This document shows positions 16,418-24,668 of a DNA stretch of 64,000 nucleotides, piece by piece. The number at the start of each line of letters is the position of its first letter. Positions within the stretch are counted from its first letter, which is position 1. The notes beneath the pieces were generated by a model, which was not told where the DNA came from, made no database searches, and worked only from the letters and a program-made list of their open reading frames with translations. Source of the stretch: an uncultured Lachnospiraceae bacterium (GTDB lineage: Bacteria; Bacillota; Clostridia; Lachnospirales; Lachnospiraceae); assembly GCA_900546325.1 (NCBI GenBank), contig URCR01000011.1:9467-73466 (forward strand), read 5' to 3'. Position numbers and translations under genes: made by a program.

Positions 16418-18073
16418 CTATTGCTGCAAAGCAATTACGAAATTCGGAATTAACTGTTTCTTTCTGGAAACAACTCCCTTTAAAATAATGTCTTCCGTAT
16501 CTTCTCTCAAATCAAACGCATCAAATACCTGCTCTCTCGCACCTGCACCATCGCATAAAAGTTCTGTGGACTCTTCGATGATATTCGTCAGCATAAAGAA
16601 AATGCGGTCAAGTCCCTGACTGTACATGGCTTCTTTCAGATACGGAATAAGTTTCTCTTTGATGTCCTGAAGCTCGTCTTTGTTCATCGAGTTGATCTGC
16701 CCGACACCGAACTCCACATCCCCGATATGAAACATCTTAAAGTCCTGAAAACAGATTTCCTCCGCTGTCTTATTCTTCAGATTGCTTCCTGCATTGAACA
16801 TCTCTCTTGCAAGACTCTCGATATCAATATCGGCAATCTCTGCAAGCGATTCTGCCACTCTTCTATCCACGTCAGTGCATGTCGGAGAGCGGAACATCAG
16901 CGTATCGGAAATAATTGCAGAACAAAGAAGTGATGCGATCGTCCGGTCGATCACGACTCCCTGCTCCTCGTACATCTGATAGATGATCGTCGCGGTACAT
17001 CCCACCGGCTGATTTCTGAAATATACCGGCCCGATCGTCTCGATACTTCCAAGTCTGTGATGATCGATGATCTCCTGAATATCTGCCTCTTCGATTCCGT
17101 CGACTGCCTGCGACTTCTCATTATGATCTACCAGGATCAGCTGTTTCTTTCTCGCATCGATCAGAAGTCTTCGTGAGATCAGCCCGACAAATCTTCCCTT
17201 CCTGTCTACGACCGGGAAGTCACGGAACCGCTTCTTTGTCATCACATCTTTGATATCTTCCACATAATCACTCATCTTGAATGTCGTCAGATTTTCCTTA
17301 CTCATAAAATGCTTGACCGGAATACTCTGATTGATCAGTCTGGCTACGGTAAACGTATCATGCGGCGTGCTGATCACAACACACTGTCTCTCCTGGGCAA
17401 TCTTTTTGATCGTCTTTGAGACTTCCGAGCCCTGGCAGACAACGATACAGCTTGCATCCATCTCAAGGGCACAAAGCTGTGACTCATAACGGTTCCCCAG
17501 AACAACAAGATCATCTTTCTCAATAAAGTTCTCCAGAAGTTCCGGGCTGGATGCCGCGATCACAACCTTTCCTTTCACAAAATATCCATGCTCATTCCCT
17601 GTCACGATCGTACCGTCTAAAGTCTGTACGATATTGCGGTACTGCGTACGCGCCTTCGCAAGAATATGGCTGTCATACACGTCCATATAGGAAGTCGCGA
17701 TATCCCCGATTGTAATCAGACCTTCTAACATGCTGTCCTTTGTGATCGGCATCGTCTTCGTATTCGATTCCTTCATCTGGCGCCATGCTTCCTTGATCGA
17801 CACATGGCCTTCGATCCCTGCCACCCGGCTGATATCGAGATCCTTGACCTGGATCTGCACATTTGACAAAAGTCCAGGTTCTTCCACTCCGAATCTGTCT
17901 AAAATATACTGTGTCTCTTCATTGACCTGTCCGGCTCTTTTGGCAACATATTCCTGTCCGGTTACTTTCCTCTTCAAATTCGCATAGGCAAGTGCAGAAC
18001 AGATGGAATCCGTATCTGGATTCTTATGTCCTACAATGTATACTTTTCTGTTCTTTTTCTTTTCTGATGTCAT
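16418..18073 (-). CDS. ppaC: Manganese-dependent inorganic pyrophosphatase with CBS and DRTGG domains
   Basis: Family II pyrophosphatase that splits PPi to phosphate, driving biosynthesis forward. The DHH catalytic half is visible (GHKNPDTDSICSALAYANL near the N-terminus and EIIDHHRLGSIETIGPVYF, about residue 335). Between them are CBS domains with a DRTGG domain inserted, the regulatory module that in clostridial relatives binds AMP or ADP (inhibition) and diadenosine polyphosphates (activation). At 551 residues it matches this subfamily. I use the ATG at 18073, seven bases after GAGGGA; a longer frame to 18172 has an unconserved 33-residue lead. Confidence 0.93.
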   Translation of the reverse strand: MTSEKKKNRKVYIVGHKNPDTDSICSALAYANLKRKVTGQEYVAKRAGQVNEETQYILDRFGVEEPGLLSNVQIQVKDLDISRVAGIEGHVSIKEAWRQMKESNTKTMPITKDSMLEGLITIGDIATSYMDVYDSHILAKARTQYRNIVQTLDGTIVTGNEHGYFVKGKVVIAASSPELLENFIEKDDLVVLGNRYESQLCALEMDASCIVVCQGSEVSKTIKKIAQERQCVVISTPHDTFTVARLINQSIPVKHFMSKENLTTFKMSDYVEDIKDVMTKKRFRDFPVVDRKGRFVGLISRRLLIDARKKQLILVDHNEKSQAVDGIEEADIQEIIDHHRLGSIETIGPVYFRNQPVGCTATIIYQMYEEQGVVIDRTIASLLCSAIISDTLMFRSPTCTDVDRRVAESLAEIADIDIESLAREMFNAGSNLKNKTAEEICFQDFKMFHIGDVEFGVGQINSMNKDELQDIKEKLIPYLKEAMYSQGLDRIFFMLTNIIEESTELLCDGAGAREQVFDAFDLREDTEDIILKGVVSRKKQLIPNFVIALQQ

Positions 18074-18230
18074 AGTCCAATCCCTCATTAACAATTCATT
18101 TATATTATATAGTAAGCCATTTTTTCCTCTGTTCGTCAACCTTATTTTTCCATGGAATTGTTTTTTTTGCATACATCCCGTTATTTTTTTGCCAAAATTT
18201 TTCTTTCTGTTTTTTCAAAAGAATCTATGC

Positions 18231-18236
18231 TATAAT
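18231..18236 (+). promoter_or_regulatory. -10 box of the S1-domain gene
   Basis: TATAAT preceded by TGC, 32 bases before the start. The -35 region is AT-rich but has no good TTGACA match, so this may depend on the TGn extension. Confidence 0.5.
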
Positions 18237-18268
18237 AGAAGAAAATTATGAAAATTGAGGTGTAGAGC

Positions 18269-18937
18269 ATGAGTGAAGAACAATTTACAACAGAAACTAT
18301 GGCTGACTATGAAGCACAATTTGACACTGCAGATCCATGGCACATCGTTTCCGAATATATGGAACAGCAGACCGATCTTCCAGTCAAAATCGAAGGAATC
18401 GTAAATGGAGGAGCCATCGCCTATATCGAAGGGATCCGCGGATTTATCCCTGCCTCCAAGCTTTCTCTTTCCTATATCGAAGACCTCGAAACTTATCTTC
18501 TTAAGGAGATCAAAGTCCGTGTCATTGACGTAGATCCGGCCGAGAACCGCCTCGTCCTCTCTGCCCGGGAGATTTTAAAAGAAGAGCAGGCAGCAGAACG
18601 TGCAAAAAAAGTGCAGGAGATTCCTGTCGGAAGCATCCTCACCGGAACGGTTGACTCTCTCCAGCCTTACGGTGCATTTATTCTTCTGGAAAACGGACTG
18701 TCCGGTCTGGTACATGTGTCACAGATTTGTGAAAAAAGAATCAAATCGCCGGCAGATGTTCTCAAAGCAGGAGAACAAGTTCAGGTGAAAGTGATCGGAA
18801 TCAAAGATGGCAAGATCAGCCTCAGCATGAAGGCGTTGTCAGAAGAACCAGAAGCCGAAGAAGAAACCGTAGAGATTCCGGCATCAGAAGAAATCGGAAC
18901 AAGCCTGGGCGATTTATTTAAAAATATCCGGTTATAA
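18269..18937 (+). CDS. S1 RNA-binding domain protein
   Basis: A 222-residue cytoplasmic protein with two S1 folds: residues about 37-98 (VKIEGIVNGGAIAYIEGIRG through RVIDVDPAENRLVLSAREIL) and about 118-192 (GSILTGTVDSLQPYGAFILL through KVIGIKDGKISLSMKAL). This is a short relative of ribosomal protein S1 as found in many Lachnospiraceae, which lack a full six-domain S1. It may help bind mRNA to the ribosome or act in RNA decay; the sequence does not decide. It ends with an acidic tail and IGTSLGDLFKNIRL. GAGGTG precedes the start. Single-gene transcript ending in a strong terminator. Confidence 0.85.
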   Translation: MSEEQFTTETMADYEAQFDTADPWHIVSEYMEQQTDLPVKIEGIVNGGAIAYIEGIRGFIPASKLSLSYIEDLETYLLKEIKVRVIDVDPAENRLVLSAREILKEEQAAERAKKVQEIPVGSILTGTVDSLQPYGAFILLENGLSGLVHVSQICEKRIKSPADVLKAGEQVQVKVIGIKDGKISLSMKALSEEPEAEEETVEIPASEEIGTSLGDLFKNIRL

Positions 18938-18950
18938 TTTATTTCTTATG

Positions 18951-19025
18951 CAAAAAAGTGCTGACAGAACAGATACCTCTGTTTTTATGAAACAGATCTC
19001 TGTCCTGTCAGCATTTTCTTTTTAT
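18951..19025. terminator. Bidirectional terminator between convergent genes
   Basis: TGCTGACAG (18959-18967) pairs with CTGTCAGCA (19005-19013); an inner part is also self-complementary (CTCTG / CAGAT region). TTTTCTTTTT follows on the plus strand and TTTTTT on the minus strand, so it can end both the S1 gene and the ABC operon. Confidence 0.85.
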
Positions 19026-19055
19026 CTGCTTTTGGTGCCGCAGTCTACACTTACA

Positions 19056-20264
19056 CTATGATGCCATGACTTTCTCGCTCTCAAATGCCTTAACAATCAC
19101 ACCGGTCAGCATTGCTCCAATTCCAAATGTCATTAACAGCGTGATCACATAATGAAGCATCGTCACTTCCTGCGTCAAAATCTCTTTTAATACGACCGAA
19201 CTGTTATAAACCGGAATCCAGTAAGAACTTTCCGGTGTATTTCCAAATGAAAACATCGTTGATAGTCCGATGACCAGAATCAGCATGTACATCGGCATAA
19301 TATAACTGCTTGCCTCTTTCACTGATTTTGCAAAGACAGATACCAGGGCAATTAATGTAGAATATAAGAAAGACAGTGCGATCAGCAGTGCCCCAAGCAT
19401 GATGATCTGTTTCACATCCATACTGATCTTAAATCCCTCTCCCATATTTCCTCCCATCGTCTTTGCCATCAACGGCATACATCCGACCATGGCTGCGACA
19501 TAGATAATGGAAGAGATTCCGGTCAGAGCCATCAGCGCAAATACTTTTCCGAGAACGATCGAGCTTCTCTTTACCGGTGTCACAAGAAGACTTGCCATGG
19601 TTCCGCGCTCTTTTTCTCCCGTGATCATATCGACACCGAGTCCCATTGCACCTGCAAACAGCAGGATGGTAATAAAATACGGAAGCATCATGCCGAGTAC
19701 CTTTCCATTTAATTTGTCCTCATCTTTGATCTGGATCGCTTCACTTTCTCTTTCTACTTTAAAAACCTCAATCTGCTCCAGATTTCCGACTCTCTGCCCA
19801 AGCAGTGTCTGCCTATACGTCTCCAGCACTGTTCCTCCGATCGTATCAAATGCTTCCTGGGAATAATCTTCGCCCGGATTGTAATACGGAAGAATCTCCG
19901 GTATCTCATCTCCGTCCCGGTACTCTGCAATCTTCTGATCCATATTTTCCGGGAAAGCAAGAAGTAAGTCTGCATCTCCTTTCAGAATCATCTCTTTTAC
20001 CTTCTCTGTCTCCCCTTCTTTGACAGGCTTCGCCTTGATCTCTGCCGCCGCGCGAAACTGTGCAAAACTTTCCGGCTCATTTTCTACATAGACAACCGGC
20101 GTATGTCCTTCTATATTCGACAGCATCCGCTTCTGAAATACTCCTGTAACCATCAAAATTCCGATCATAATTGCCACCGGCAGGATAAATACCGAGAACA
20201 CCATCTTCTTGTCCCGGAAGATACGCGCCATTTCTTTTTGAAAAATCTGTTTGATACCACTCAT
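19056..20264 (-). CDS. ABC-2 type exporter permease (NatB-like)
   Basis: A 402-residue ABC-2 permease. After the cytoplasmic start (IKQIFQKEMARIFRDKKMVF) comes one membrane segment, a large extracellular domain of about 150 residues (NIEGHTPVVYVENEPESFAQ to LGQRVGNLEQIEVFK), then a cluster of five segments near residues 195-395. The motif DMITGEKERGTMASLLVTPV is the cytoplasmic coupling segment typical of NatB and related exporters. The substrate is unknown; sodium, antibiotics and lipids have been proposed for relatives. It lies 3 bases after its ATPase partner. Confidence 0.88.
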   Translation of the reverse strand: MSGIKQIFQKEMARIFRDKKMVFSVFILPVAIMIGILMVTGVFQKRMLSNIEGHTPVVYVENEPESFAQFRAAAEIKAKPVKEGETEKVKEMILKGDADLLLAFPENMDQKIAEYRDGDEIPEILPYYNPGEDYSQEAFDTIGGTVLETYRQTLLGQRVGNLEQIEVFKVERESEAIQIKDEDKLNGKVLGMMLPYFITILLFAGAMGLGVDMITGEKERGTMASLLVTPVKRSSIVLGKVFALMALTGISSIIYVAAMVGCMPLMAKTMGGNMGEGFKISMDVKQIIMLGALLIALSFLYSTLIALVSVFAKSVKEASSYIMPMYMLILVIGLSTMFSFGNTPESSYWIPVYNSSVVLKEILTQEVTMLHYVITLLMTFGIGAMLTGVIVKAFESEKVMAS

Positions 20265-20267
20265 CTT

Positions 20268-21035
20268 CTATTCCCTCCTCAACTTATAAAACTCAAAAAA
20301 TGCATCTTCCAGATCCTGTGCATTTGTCTGCTGAAGAAGTTCTTCCAGTGTTCCTTCTGCAACCTTTGTTCCATCGATAATAATTCCTATGCGGTCACAG
20401 AGTTTCTCCGCTTCCGACATAATATGCGTCGACACGATCACAAGCTTTCCGTCTTCCCTAAGCTTTCTCAGATAATCTGTGACATTTCTCGCTGTGATTA
20501 TGTCCAGACCGTTGGTAGGCTCATCAAAAATCACAACTTCCGGATCGTGCACGAGACTGACTGCGATCGCCGCCTTCTGCTTCATACCGGTCGAAAGTTC
20601 TTTGATCTGTTTATGTGCAAAATCTTTGATTTCAAAATAATCAAACAGCTCTTCTTTTCTTTTTTTCAGTTCTTTCTCCGGAACATTGTGAAGTCTTCCG
20701 AAAAAGTCAAACAGATAATCCGTTGTAAACTGCGGATCGAGCTTGATATCACTCGTAAGAAATCCGATTCTCTTGCGAACTTCCTCCGGTTCTGTCTGCA
20801 CTTCATGCCCTGCCACATAAATCTCACCTTTCGTCGGCTTGATGATCGTCGCAACACAGCGAAGTGTCGTCGTCTTTCCTGCTCCGTTTGGCCCGAGCAG
20901 TCCGTAGATTTCTCCCTTCCTTGCCCGCAGGCTCACATCATCGACCGCAACTTTTCGATTGCTCTTTGTCTTTGATTCTTTCATCTGCTTTTTGTTCAGC
21001 TTATAGATCTTCGTAAGATTCTTAATCTCTATCAT
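20268..21035 (-). CDS. ABC transporter ATP-binding protein (NatA-like)
   Basis: ATPase partner of the permease that follows it. In 255 residues: Walker A (GLLGPNGAGKTTTLR, about residues 44-58), signature (KELSTGMKQKAAIAVSL, about 143-159), Walker B (EVVIFDEPTNGLD) and the switch histidine (VIVSTHIMSEAEKL). A lysine-rich insertion near residue 15-28 (NKKQMKESKTKSNRKVAVDD) precedes Walker A. It is the first gene behind a promoter that carries a perfect 22-bp operator, so the exporter is probably repressed until an inducer is present. GGAGGGTG gives strong translation. Confidence 0.9.
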   Translation of the reverse strand: MIEIKNLTKIYKLNKKQMKESKTKSNRKVAVDDVSLRARKGEIYGLLGPNGAGKTTTLRCVATIIKPTKGEIYVAGHEVQTEPEEVRKRIGFLTSDIKLDPQFTTDYLFDFFGRLHNVPEKELKKRKEELFDYFEIKDFAHKQIKELSTGMKQKAAIAVSLVHDPEVVIFDEPTNGLDIITARNVTDYLRKLREDGKLVIVSTHIMSEAEKLCDRIGIIIDGTKVAEGTLEELLQQTNAQDLEDAFFEFYKLRRE

Positions 21036-21076
21036 CTCTCACCCTCCATATCTCATCTTCATTCATCGGCACTTAT

Positions 21077-21098
21077 TTGTACTAATATATTAGTACAA
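21077..21098. promoter_or_regulatory. Perfect 22-bp operator, YtrA/GntR-type
   Basis: The arms TTGTACTAATA and TATTAGTACAA are exact inverted copies with no spacer. It covers the -10 and transcription start of the ABC operon promoter, a repressor position. The GTACTA..TAGTAC core resembles sites of YtrA-type GntR regulators, which usually control ABC exporters; that match is from memory. No GntR gene is in this window. Confidence 0.72.
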
Positions 21099-21123
21099 TA
21101 CTATATGGAGGGTGCTTTGTCAA
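21095..21123 (-). promoter_or_regulatory. Promoter of the NatAB-like ABC operon
   Basis: Minus strand TTGACA (21123-21118), 17-base spacer, TATTGT (21100-21095). The spacer contains CACCCTCCATAT, the inverse of the downstream ATATGGAGGGTG that includes the ribosome binding site; because the left copy is not transcribed it should not hide that site. Confidence 0.75.
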
Positions 21124-21136
21124 TTCCTTTTTCTTC

Positions 21137-24100
21137 CTACCTCTTTCGATACCGCTTTCTGCAATAAATCAGCCCGATCAACATGGAAGCTCCGATCACT
21201 GCTGCAATGAGTTTTTCGACCGCCGCCGTATCCCCGGTCTTTGGAGTATCTTTCTTCGCCGTACTGTCCTTTGGCAACTGCTCTTTTTCTGTCTTCTGAT
21301 TATAAAATGTAATCTTTTGTACTTCTTTTCGCGGTTCCACACGAAACTTCATTTTTTCTGCCTTCTGATATCCGGATGGCGCCTCGACTTCCGCCAGCAC
21401 ATATTCTCCTTCCGGCAGTTTTTTAATCTGCTTTGGTTCTTTTTCTGTTTTCCATTTTTCGACAATCACATTTCCCTGTGCATCCTCGATCTGAAGAACA
21501 GCACCCTCTACCGGTTTTTTCGTGTCAGCATCCAGTTTTTCCACTTCTATACTGGTATGATCATTCTCCAGTTTTATGCTGAGTTTTTCCTTCCCGTCAC
21601 TGTATCCCGCTTCATCCACTGTAAATTCTGTTATCTGCTCTGACAGAAGATACCCCGGAAGTGTCTCTGTCTCCTGAATGCAGTATGTGCCGGGCTTCAG
21701 ATATTCCAAAAGGATCCTTCCGTCCTTATCTGTCACACAGGTCTGCTTTTCAAACTCCGGCAGCTTCTCATCTTCCTTCCTCCAGACTGCAAAAACGACT
21801 CCCTCAAGTGGCTTTCCGCTCTTTTTGTCCGTCTTGACAATCTCCGTCGTCACTGGCATATTTGTAACCGTCAGTTCCTCTGTCACGATTTCTGTAACCT
21901 GATCTTTGTATTTCAATTCAACTTCATAAGTTTTTTCCCGGCGGACATACCCTTCCGGCTGTTTCTTCTCCTTCACGATATATTTTCCAAGATACAGGTT
22001 TTCTGAACATCCTCCTTTTTCCGAAACTTCCACCGTATCTACCAGTTCTCCTTTTTCTGCATGTACTGTCCGGTCTGCTGTCACAATCTCTTCCGCCGCA
22101 AAGATTTCAAAAACAGCTCCTGCAAGAGGCTCCTCCGTCTTTTGATCTGTCTTCTGAATCACAATCTTTCCTTTTGCACTTCTGTCACTGTAACGAATCA
22201 CCTGCGCCTCCGCCCACGATGCTCCGTCTTTCACTTCAAACGGAAGTAATTCCCCCTTCAAATATCCCACCGGAGCCTTTACTTCTTCCAGATAATACTG
22301 TCCCTTTTTTAATTTCTGCGGAAAAGTAAATTGTCCGTTCTTATCTGTCTTGAAGATAGACGTCTTCACATGCTCCGGGTAATGCAGCTCCATCTCAACC
22401 GGTTTTTTTCTGCTGTCAAGCAGCCTGAATTCCACTCCCGCCGCCCGGATCTGCTTTCCGGTCTCCTGATCAATTTTCATAACAGTGATCGGCGATGTGA
22501 TCAGTTTATCTTCTTTGTAAATTCCCCGCAGCACTACCTTCTCCTCCTTGATCGTAATTTCAAATGGTTCGACCGGACGGTACCCTTCTGGTGTCTTTGT
22601 CTCTTTCACAACATACGTCCCGAAGATCAGCCTTCCTCTTGGATACTCTTTGGATGCCGTCGTCGCAAACCCATGCGCATCTGTCACCAGCTTTACGACT
22701 TCTTTTCCGCCTGCTTTTTCATAGACGGTAAATTCCGCGCCTGCAAGTCCCTGAAGCGTATCTTCATCCTCATCTTCATTTTCTGCTAATTTAATGATCT
22801 CAAAATCACCGCGGATGATTTCCTCCTTCGAAGAAACATCTTTGTAGAAAAGTTCTGCTGTCTCTTCTCCTGGAATCAACTCGACCTGATAGGTCGTCGG
22901 ATCGATATTGTATCCCTCCGGCGCCTTCGTCTCCTTCACCTGATACCTCCCGGTTAAAAGCGGTTTGCTCTCTGCCTTTCCCTCATCATCCGTGACAAGC
23001 GTCTGAAGAACTGTACCGTCTTTTGTGCTCACCGTATATTCCGCACCTTTTAAGGATGCATATGGGGGATTCTTCTCCTGCTCCGCTTCCTTGTCTGCTT
23101 TCTGAAGACGGATGATCCCCTTCTGAGGCTTCTCCTCGGATACAACGACAACCTCCACTTCCTGCAGCTGCGCACTTTGGTCAACTGCGACTGTATAACC
23201 AAATGGCGCCTTTACTTCCCGTACCGTATAAGTGCCATATGGGAGCAGCCTTGAGATTGCCTCTCCATTTTTATCTGTCGTAAGCGTATCCTGCTTCTTC
23301 CCGTTCCCGTCGAAGATTTCGTAGACCGCCCCCTCAAAGGATCCCTCTCCCTGAGGCTTTCCCTGCTGTGTCTCTGAGTCAATTTTCTTTAATTTGATTT
23401 TCCCGGTGGGAACCCACTGCACATTGAGATGAACCGGTGCTGTCGGTGTCACCGCATAGCTTCCCACGCCCATGACCTGGGTATCCTCCCCGGTTCCGAT
23501 GATCAATGAACGCCATTCATTTGTGATACTTCCATAAATTTCGCCGCTCTGGTATGCTTCTTTCATATCCATCGGTGCTTTTAAATAGAACTGTTCTCCT
23601 CCGGAGATATGACCGGTTCCGGTTTCCTCTGTTCCTCTGCTTTCATTTACGAGCACTATTTTTTCCGGCAGAGGAAGTGCAATCTCATTTTCCGGATCTC
23701 CTGACAGAAGCAGACTTTCTGTACGCTGTCCTTCTCCGTCGATGTACGCCGTCACATCAGAATCTGAAAAAGACAATGCCGCCTCAGGAACTTTCAACCC
23801 CTTGATGTGCTCTAATTTCCATTGGAAATCCTTCTTTAAATCTTCATAAAATGCCTCGTTTTCCAGACCGGTCCCGTGGAATGCAGCATCAAAATCATAG
23901 TCTGCAAAAATCCATGACAAGAACATATGGCAATACGCATAGCGTTCATCCCATGGCACAACTCCAGATATTTCCGGATCCGGTATCTGCCAGAATCCTT
24001 CTCCTACAACCGCTTCCCCCGGCTGTCCGGTGGAAAAATAGATTGCCTTTGCAAGCACTTCATTGTTTTGCAGAACTTCCCCCGCATAATTTCCATCTGC

Positions 24101-24307
24101 CGGGGTATCCTTTGCCGGCTGCAGACAATATCCTATATTTCCATTGATATAAAATAAGTTCGTGGAATACTGATGGTAATAAATTTCTCTTCCTGTTTCA
24201 ATCGTCACCTGCTCTGTCTGTGCTTCTGCCTGCTTCGGGAAGAACAGCGCAGTACAAAAAAGCATTGCCGCAATACATAGCAACACAATCCGTCTTCTTT
24301 TTCTCAT
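21137..24307 (-). CDS. Large cell-wall-anchored adhesin with thioester-type head and seven Cna-B (SpaA) repeats
   Basis: A 1056-residue surface protein. Signal peptide: MRKRRRIVLLCIAAMLF. The N-terminal domain (to about 310) has NGNIGYCLQPAKDTP, the cysteine motif of thioester/TQXA adhesin heads. Seven Cna-B domains follow, each starting near a 'KKID' or 'QKTD' lysine and ending in E-x-KAPxGY (KAPFGY, KAPEGY, KTPEGY, KAPVGY, KQPEGY, ETLPGY, EAPSGY); such domains form internal isopeptide bonds. The C-terminus has a sorting signal (KDTPKTGD), a hydrophobic segment and RKRYRKR. It should be linked to the wall by a sortase. I start at 24307, behind AAAGGGA; a GTG frame to 24367 lacks one. No sortase or second pilin is adjacent. 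Confidence 0.87.
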   Translation of the reverse strand: MRKRRRIVLLCIAAMLFCTALFFPKQAEAQTEQVTIETGREIYYHQYSTNLFYINGNIGYCLQPAKDTPADGNYAGEVLQNNEVLAKAIYFSTGQPGEAVVGEGFWQIPDPEISGVVPWDERYAYCHMFLSWIFADYDFDAAFHGTGLENEAFYEDLKKDFQWKLEHIKGLKVPEAALSFSDSDVTAYIDGEGQRTESLLLSGDPENEIALPLPEKIVLVNESRGTEETGTGHISGGEQFYLKAPMDMKEAYQSGEIYGSITNEWRSLIIGTGEDTQVMGVGSYAVTPTAPVHLNVQWVPTGKIKLKKIDSETQQGKPQGEGSFEGAVYEIFDGNGKKQDTLTTDKNGEAISRLLPYGTYTVREVKAPFGYTVAVDQSAQLQEVEVVVVSEEKPQKGIIRLQKADKEAEQEKNPPYASLKGAEYTVSTKDGTVLQTLVTDDEGKAESKPLLTGRYQVKETKAPEGYNIDPTTYQVELIPGEETAELFYKDVSSKEEIIRGDFEIIKLAENEDEDEDTLQGLAGAEFTVYEKAGGKEVVKLVTDAHGFATTASKEYPRGRLIFGTYVVKETKTPEGYRPVEPFEITIKEEKVVLRGIYKEDKLITSPITVMKIDQETGKQIRAAGVEFRLLDSRKKPVEMELHYPEHVKTSIFKTDKNGQFTFPQKLKKGQYYLEEVKAPVGYLKGELLPFEVKDGASWAEAQVIRYSDRSAKGKIVIQKTDQKTEEPLAGAVFEIFAAEEIVTADRTVHAEKGELVDTVEVSEKGGCSENLYLGKYIVKEKKQPEGYVRREKTYEVELKYKDQVTEIVTEELTVTNMPVTTEIVKTDKKSGKPLEGVVFAVWRKEDEKLPEFEKQTCVTDKDGRILLEYLKPGTYCIQETETLPGYLLSEQITEFTVDEAGYSDGKEKLSIKLENDHTSIEVEKLDADTKKPVEGAVLQIEDAQGNVIVEKWKTEKEPKQIKKLPEGEYVLAEVEAPSGYQKAEKMKFRVEPRKEVQKITFYNQKTEKEQLPKDSTAKKDTPKTGDTAAVEKLIAAVIGASMLIGLIYCRKRYRKR

Positions 24308-24354
24308 AAACTGTCCCTTTCTCTTTTTGATTTTATGCAAGTAAATAAATCCAT

Positions 24355-24395
24355 GATAGAGCGGCACAAAGCTCTCTCCATAGACCGCTTCTATC
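24355..24395 (-). promoter_or_regulatory. Hairpin in the long leader of the adhesin gene
   Basis: GATAGA-GCGG and CCGC-TCTATC pair over 10 positions with one bulged base around a 20-base loop, about 50 bases before the start codon. A shorter one, GGCAG / CTGCC around TT, lies further upstream near 24465. No known riboswitch class is recognised. Confidence 0.5.
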
Positions 24396-24482
24396 TGTTT
24401 GCGACCATCATAGGCATCACACTTCTTTCATCATCAAATTAAAAACATCATGGAATAACCGGCAGAACTGCCTGATCCCTGT

Positions 24483-24503
24483 AAAAAGGAAAGATTTTTC
24501 CTT
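24483..24503 (-). terminator. Weak terminator-like hairpin between phoR and the adhesin gene
   Basis: Minus strand AAGGAAA / TTTCCTT, 4-base loop, then TTTTT. The stem is AT-rich. It could end phoR transcripts, but it lies after the adhesin promoter, so it may instead act as an attenuator for the adhesin gene. Confidence 0.5.
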
Positions 24504-24517
24504 AGAATTACTCTTTC

Positions 24518-24545
24518 AGTGTAACACATCTTTTCCGAAAGTCAA
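24518..24545 (-). promoter_or_regulatory. Probable adhesin promoter
   Basis: Minus strand TTGACT, 16-base spacer, TACACT, about 210 bases before the adhesin start and 120 bases after the phoR stop. Confidence 0.55.
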
Positions 24546-24668
24546 TATCCTCTGCGACAAAAAACGATCCACGCCGCAGTTGTCATGTTCTTTGACCACC
24601 GCTTCGCAGACCGTTTTTTCTGTTCGCACTCTGTATTCTCTTTTGACAGATACTTCTGATTTTCTATA

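Larger units (their letters stand above)
24308..24517 (-). other. About 200-base untranslated leader upstream of the adhesin gene
   Basis: This stretch between the promoter at 24518-24545 and the adhesin start holds, in order of transcription, an AT-rich terminator-like hairpin (24486-24503), a GGCAG/CTGCC hairpin and the 24355-24395 hairpin. A frame without stops runs from about 24416 into the gene (contains DAYDGRKQIEAVYGESF) but has no start codon with a ribosome binding site. Confidence 0.5.

Noticed and set aside
24308..24420. In-frame upstream extension of the adhesin (contains DAYDGRKQIEAVYGESF)
   Set aside because: It reads like protein but has no start codon with a ribosome binding site, while the ATG at 24307 has both the site and a proper signal peptide. 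The same bases form a hairpin, which explains them as leader RNA.
24308..24517. c-di-GMP riboswitch before the adhesin gene
   Set aside because: Such riboswitches often precede adhesin genes, but I cannot find the GGGCAAACC / CGCAAAGCC core of class I or a convincing class II core. Only a lone CGCAAAC is present.
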